NCBI GenBank assembly: GCA_026770575.1
Contig: MU657461.1
Span: 1 to 11,244 of the forward strand
DNA length: 11,244 nucleotides
Source: Pelagophyceae sp. CCMP2097
Lineage: Eukaryota > Sar > Pelagophyceae
Direction of reading: 5' to 3'
The notes under the pieces are model-generated. The model made no database searches and was not told the origin of the DNA. It saw nothing but the letters and a program-made list of their open reading frames with translations. Each line of letters starts with the position of its first letter. Within the stretch, counting starts at the first letter, position 1. Below, one piece after another: positions 8,356-11,244 of the stretch. The translations under genes were made by a program, and so were the position numbers.

Positions 8356-10707
8356 CCTAGAGGCCGTCGGCTCCTTGCAGAGAGCGGTCGTGGTTCTTCA
8401 CTTTGCAAGGAGTCGACGACTCGCGACACCGCCGTCCCCTCAAAGTGTGCCGCTGACCTAGCGCGGAGCCGCGTGCGGTTGGAGATGAGCACGCCGTAGA
8501 GTTCGACTTCGACGGCGCCGTCAACGCCCGCGCCCGCGGCGACGGCGGCGGCGATAGGCTCGGCGAAGTACGAGTCATGGAGCGGGACGCGGACGCGCCG
8601 CTTCTCCGTGTGCACCAGAAGGCAGGCGCCCTCGTCACCGACCTCGAGCTTGCCCGAGTAGACGCGCGGCGCCGCGCGGCACCGGTGCGCCAGCTCCATC
8701 GCGTCGACGGACGCGTGGTACCGCGACAGCTCCACGGCGCGCTCGTTCAACGTCGCCAGCTGCGAGTCGCCCCAGCCCGCCGCCGCAAACGCCTGCGCCG
8801 CGGTGCCGAAGACTGCGTGCTGGTTGATCAGGTCCGCGAAGCGGCGGATGGGCGAAGACGTGTGCGCGTAACGCTTGAGCTGCAGCGAGACGTGCGAGAG
8901 CGTCGCGTCGTCGAACCCAATCGCCGCCGCGTACACCGCCGCCGCCTACGGGCGCGCCTCTCCCGTGGTCGCGCTTTCGGCCTTGGCGCGCACCGTCGGG
9001 TCCGCTTGCGCGCGGAGCACGCCGCCGGGCCAGGACTGTTTCGCGGAGAGCACCTCACCAAAGTACGCGTTGTACTCGATCATCGTCCAGGCCACCAAGT
9101 CTTCGGGTTCAAACGTCTTCGAGAGGCGCCGCAAGAGCTCGCGCGCATCCGCGAGCGGGCCGCCCTGCAGAGCGCCGAACGCGGCGTAGCTCATCGCCGC
9201 GTGGTTCACGACGCGCGTCCGCTCGTGCCGCTTCGACGTGATCGTCGCAGTCGGGACGTCGACCATGAGCCACAGCGTGACGGCGTTGCGCGCGACGCCC
9301 TCGTTCAGCGAAAACTCGCCGTGCGCCAGCTCCGGCGGCAGCATGGGCACGCTCGACCCTGGTTCCGTGAAAGGTGAGCGATGACAAACTCCGAAAGCTC
9401 TCGGACTCGACCTGCGGGGCGCGCGCACCGGAAGAGTCGTCGATGCCGGAATTGTACGCCGACGCGCCGCGCTGCCGCGCCCACTCGAAGAGCGCCGTGC
9501 CCACGCCGATGCTGAGGGAGGCCGTTGACAACGATCGACGGCAAAGTTGCGGCGCGTTCCACCCCCTCCAAGGAGCGAGGCCGCGCACCGGCTCGCGACG
9601 TCTGCGACGTGGATGCCGAGTCGGATCGTGTCCGCGTCGACGACGTCGAACGAGACTGCGTCGTCGATGTCGCGCGTGCCCGCGTTGTCGATGCTCACCA
9701 GCCGCGACGCCGTCGCGTCGGCGCGCGCAGCCACTGCGTCCATGTCCACGAGGCCCCAGTCGCCGATGATCGGGTACTTGCCTATGAGTCTTCCGCATGC
9801 AAAGAAGAGGCGCGAACAGCATTTCGGGCTCGCGCCCATCCCCTCTGGCGCGTCTCGGGATCCTCGAGTTTCTTGCGTATCCGGCGCTGCATCGCGACAG
9901 GGCTTGACGCCGAAGTGAAGCTGCATGGCGAGGAGCTCCGTGGCGTGCTCGCCCGTCGGGCCGAGGAGCTCGACGAGCTGCGCGCGCGTCTCCGAATCGC
10001 CGGCGTCGATCGGGACCTCCACTTTGGCCCACTGGTTCCGCCTACGAGGCCGTCGCTGCGAGGCCGCAGAGGGATGACGCAATGCTCCCGCCTCCGGCAC
10101 CGCCTGATCGGAAGGCACGCGCGCTCCTCGGACCTCGGTGCCTCTCTCGCGCCCCACGGCGCCGGGACGCCGGGTGCCGCACTTGGTCTTCGTCTTGCAG
10201 TTGGTGATCCAGCGCTTGCCGCCTACGCCCGGCGCTCGCAGCGGCAAAGCGGTCGCCGCCCGCCCGCGAGCGGCGCCGTGGCACCGACCGCGCCTCTGGG
10301 GCGAACGTACCGCCGAAGAGGACCGTCGTCGGGATGCCCGACTCGCCGTAGCGGTTGCGGTCGTCGAACTTGAGGATGGCGACGCGCATCTCCATGCCGC
10401 ACGACGCAGGTGACGACGCCGCGGCCCTCGGCGCCGCCGAGCCCGGCGCCGCGTCGTCCGCTGGCGCCGCGTCGCCCCTCGGCGGCACCTCGTCGACCTA
10501 GGCGCACATCTTCAGGGAATTCCCCGCGGCCACTGGGCGCCCCGCGGCCGACGGGCGGCCGGGGCCTCGATCGCGGGGGTGCCGCCCCACAATGCCCCGC
10601 GCGTCAGGCATCGCACGGACCTGCGGCGGCTTCGTGCTCCCGCACGCCGCGCAGGAGAGGTGCATGTCCTCGTTCTCCAGCGTGCACACCGCGCAGTCCC
10701 ATGCCAT
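8356..10707 (-). CDS. RNB-family 3'-5' exoribonuclease module with N-terminal RanBP2 zinc finger
   Basis: An RNase II/RNase R/Dis3-type enzyme, degrading single-stranded RNA from the 3' end. ATG 10707 opens with a RanBP2-type zinc finger (residues 3-22, W-x-C-x2-C-T-x2-N then C-x2-C). A proline/alanine linker and a cold-shock-like region follow (VAILKFDDRNRYGE; later VELLGPTGEHATELLAMQLH, about 63-150). The RNB core starts near residue 157: SIDNAGTRDIDDAVS supplies Asp184, 190, 192 and 193, the same 0/+6/+8/+9 spacing as the RNase R metal-binding aspartates. GIHVADVAS, GTALFEWARQRGASAY, VPMLPPELAHGEFSL and YAHTSSPIRRFADL (catalytic Arg, about 400) follow in family order. A beta-rich OB/S1-like tail ends near VELYGVLISNRTRLRARLVG. 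No PIN domain of the Dis3 type is present, so it resembles Dis3L2/RNase R more than Dis3. The apparent stop at 8948-8946 is the acceptor of a 48-base intron. Confidence 0.85.
8946..8993 (-). other. 48-base phase-0 intron whose acceptor mimics a stop
   Basis: Reading straight through, the RNB frame meets one TAG (8948-8946) and then continues in the same frame into conserved RNB sequence. Taking GTGCGC at 8993 as donor, which is the same hexamer used at 9588, 9428 and 4038, and the TAG as acceptor removes 48 bases, keeps phase and leaves no stop. Among the introns proposed here it is the shortest. Alternative reading: a genuine nonsense codon, less likely because the flanks are intact. Confidence 0.65.
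10621..10707 (-). CDS. First exon: RanBP2-type zinc finger
   Basis: Twenty-nine codons from ATG 10707 to donor CAG|GTCCGT at 10621/10620. The exon encodes almost nothing but one RanBP2-type zinc ribbon (WDCAVCTLEN, then C-x2-C, then GSTKPP), a fold that binds single-stranded RNA, ubiquitin or partner proteins depending on the family. The open frame extends upstream to 10800 but without any ATG, so the Met directly before the finger is the best start. Spliced phase-0 to the exon at 10497 it joins the nuclease. Alternatively it could be a stand-alone small protein ending at TAG 10500-10498, but that TAG sits exactly at a good acceptor. Confidence 0.7.
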
Positions 10708-10925
10708 CGTCGCGCGAGGACGCACACACGCTCGCAACAATGCCTGTCGGGGCACACTATGGGTGGCACTGTAATTTGAAAAGTAATTACAGTATTTCAA
10801 TTACGGTGTAAATTACCGTAATTACAGGGGGCCCATAATCCGCCTTACCGAGGGCCTGTAAATAACCCCGGAATTACCGTCGCTATTCGGCCCCGACGGC
10901 TCGGTAGAGCGGCTCGGTGGCGGCC
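10708..10925. promoter_or_regulatory. Divergent intergenic region, probable bidirectional promoter
   Basis: This 218-base gap separates the ATG of the minus-strand nuclease-helicase gene (10707) from the ATG of a plus-strand gene (10926), so it should carry start sites for both. No TATA box was seen. Its centre is AT-rich in contrast to both flanks and is occupied by the palindromic element listed separately. AATTACCGT recurs outside that element at 10872-10880. Confidence 0.45.
10758..10837. mobile_element. 80-bp MITE-like nested palindrome
   Basis: Outer ends are TATGGG (10758-10763) and CCCATA (10832-10837). Just inside each end lies CTGTAATT on the left and its complement AATTACAG on the right, giving imperfect terminal repeats of about 18 bases. 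Within are two further inverted repeats: 10769-10776 with 10785-10792 (8 bp perfect), and 10799-10807 with 10815-10823 (9 bp perfect, AATTACGGT). The TA at each end could be a target-site duplication of the Tc1/mariner type. It has no coding capacity. It could instead be a promoter-borne binding-site cluster. Confidence 0.45.
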
Positions 10926-11244
10926 ATGGCAGACGCGGCCCGGGAGCCCGCTGGCAGGGACCGCCTGGTGAAATGGACGGACGCGAAGGGGCGCGAGCAC
11001 GAGGTGCCGGCCTGCGTGGCGCACCTGCTCAAGACGACGTATCGCGGCCAGAGTTTAGAAGGTTTGGCGGCCAAGAAGACTCTGGCGTTCTTCGAGCAGG
11101 AGGCGGTCTTTCTCCTGAAGAACACGCTGACGAAGGACCCGGCTGACTCGTCGCAGGTCAAGACGAGGTTCGTTGACTTGCTCTGCCGAGAGCCCATCTT
11201 CTGGACGACGCCTTGCGAGAGCCGCGATGAGCGTTTCCTGCGCC
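10926..11244 (+). CDS. Hypothetical protein, 5' part (runs off window)
   Basis: An ATG in a strong Kozak context (GCGGCCATGGC) opens 106 codons with no stop before the window ends. I do not recognise the family. The sequence is compositionally normal and looks globular: RDRLVKWTDAKGREHEVPA, TLAFFEQEAVFLLKNTL, RFVDLLCREPIFWTT. It is mostly helical with conserved-looking aromatic residues, and there is no signal peptide or membrane segment. It is divergent from the nuclease-helicase gene. The frame could end at an intron donor beyond the window. Confidence 0.6.
   Translation, partial: MADAAREPAGRDRLVKWTDAKGREHEVPACVAHLLKTTYRGQSLEGLAAKKTLAFFEQEAVFLLKNTLTKDPADSSQVKTRFVDLLCREPIFWTTPCESRDERFLR

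Larger units (their letters stand above)
3750..10707 (-). other. Single intron-rich gene: zinc finger - RNB nuclease - Ski2-like helicase
   Basis: Proposed exons in transcript order: 10707-10621, 10497-10311, 10222-10183, 10041-9899, 9781-9589, 9511-9429, 9358-8994, 8945-8458, from 8356 (3' end unresolved), one exon within about 8170-8010 (ends unresolved), 8007-7871, 7740-7599, 7536-7463, 7352-7057, 6859-6737, 6654-6568, 6482-6355, 6232-5464, 5324-5206, 5068-4759, 4699-4563, 4428-4210, 4133-4039, 3972-3750 (TAA 3752-3750). Every join outside the two unresolved ones keeps phase and restores family-typical residues. Introns are 48-197 bases; most donors are GT (often GTGCGC), and acceptors are TAG slightly more often than CAG. 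The product would be about 1,550 residues. The unresolved stretch contains a frame change and no ATG in the helicase-side frame, so fusion is favoured over two abutting genes but is an inference. Confidence 0.6.

Noticed and set aside
8946..8948. TAG reassigned as a sense codon
   Set aside because: Most TAG triplets interrupting the minus-strand gene fall at phase-correct intron acceptors, so reassignment is not needed.
8577..9377. A 266-codon plus-strand open frame
   Set aside because: Antisense shadow of the RNB exons; composition is Arg/Val/Leu-rich and lacks any recognisable motif.
3750..10707. Giant-virus origin of the helicase and nuclease
   Set aside because: Viral Ski2-like helicases exist, but more than twenty short spliceosomal introns fit a host nuclear gene; no viral capsid, polymerase or promoter features were seen.
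10708..10800. Extended N-terminus of the zinc-finger exon as an organelle-targeting presequence
   Set aside because: The upstream frame is basic and hydroxyl-rich but contains no ATG, and its open start is a TTG.

Overview
The window looks like nuclear DNA of a GC-rich unicellular eukaryote, most likely a microalga or other protist. The coding frames are strongly G/C-biased, one gene is broken by about 22 short spliceosomal introns, and the gene contents (Ski2-type DExH helicase, RNB-type exoribonuclease, RanBP2-type zinc finger) belong to eukaryotic RNA metabolism. I cannot name the lineage from sequence alone.

Layout, left to right. Bases 1-159 hold short GC-rich direct repeats. Bases 215-2046 carry an unrecognised plus-strand gene or gene remnant: an N-terminal block, a charged helical block with a frame change and an apparent in-frame TAG, then a C-terminal block with a 39-residue in-frame tandem duplication. 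Bases 2060-2359 are two copies of a 150-bp tandem repeat, each able to form the same stem-loop. Bases 2400-3749 are less GC-rich and gene-poor. They contain an imperfect inverted repeat, a minus-strand tRNA-like (SINE-like) element with A and B boxes, a TATA motif and recurring GAATCGAT octamers, but no gene I can defend.

Bases 10707 down to 3750 (minus strand) form the centrepiece. Following splice sites and reading phase exon by exon gives a RanBP2-type zinc finger, a cold-shock-like region, a full RNB catalytic domain with all four active-site aspartates, an OB/S1-like tail, and then a complete Ski2-type DExH helicase with C-terminal DSHCT-like domain. There is no intergenic space, and no ATG in the open frame of the linker, between nuclease and helicase. 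The simplest reading is one protein of roughly 1,550 residues that joins a 3'-5' exoribonuclease to the helicase that would feed it RNA: a one-chain version of what the exosome plus Ski2/Mtr4, or mitochondrial Dss1 plus Suv3, do with separate proteins. Exon joins are phase-consistent on both sides, but about 350 bases in the linker (8356-8007) could not be resolved to single splice sites, so the fusion needs transcript evidence.

Bases 10708-10925 are a divergent intergenic region with an 80-bp AT-rich nested palindrome that resembles a miniature inverted-repeat element. A plus-strand gene starts at 10926 and runs off the window.
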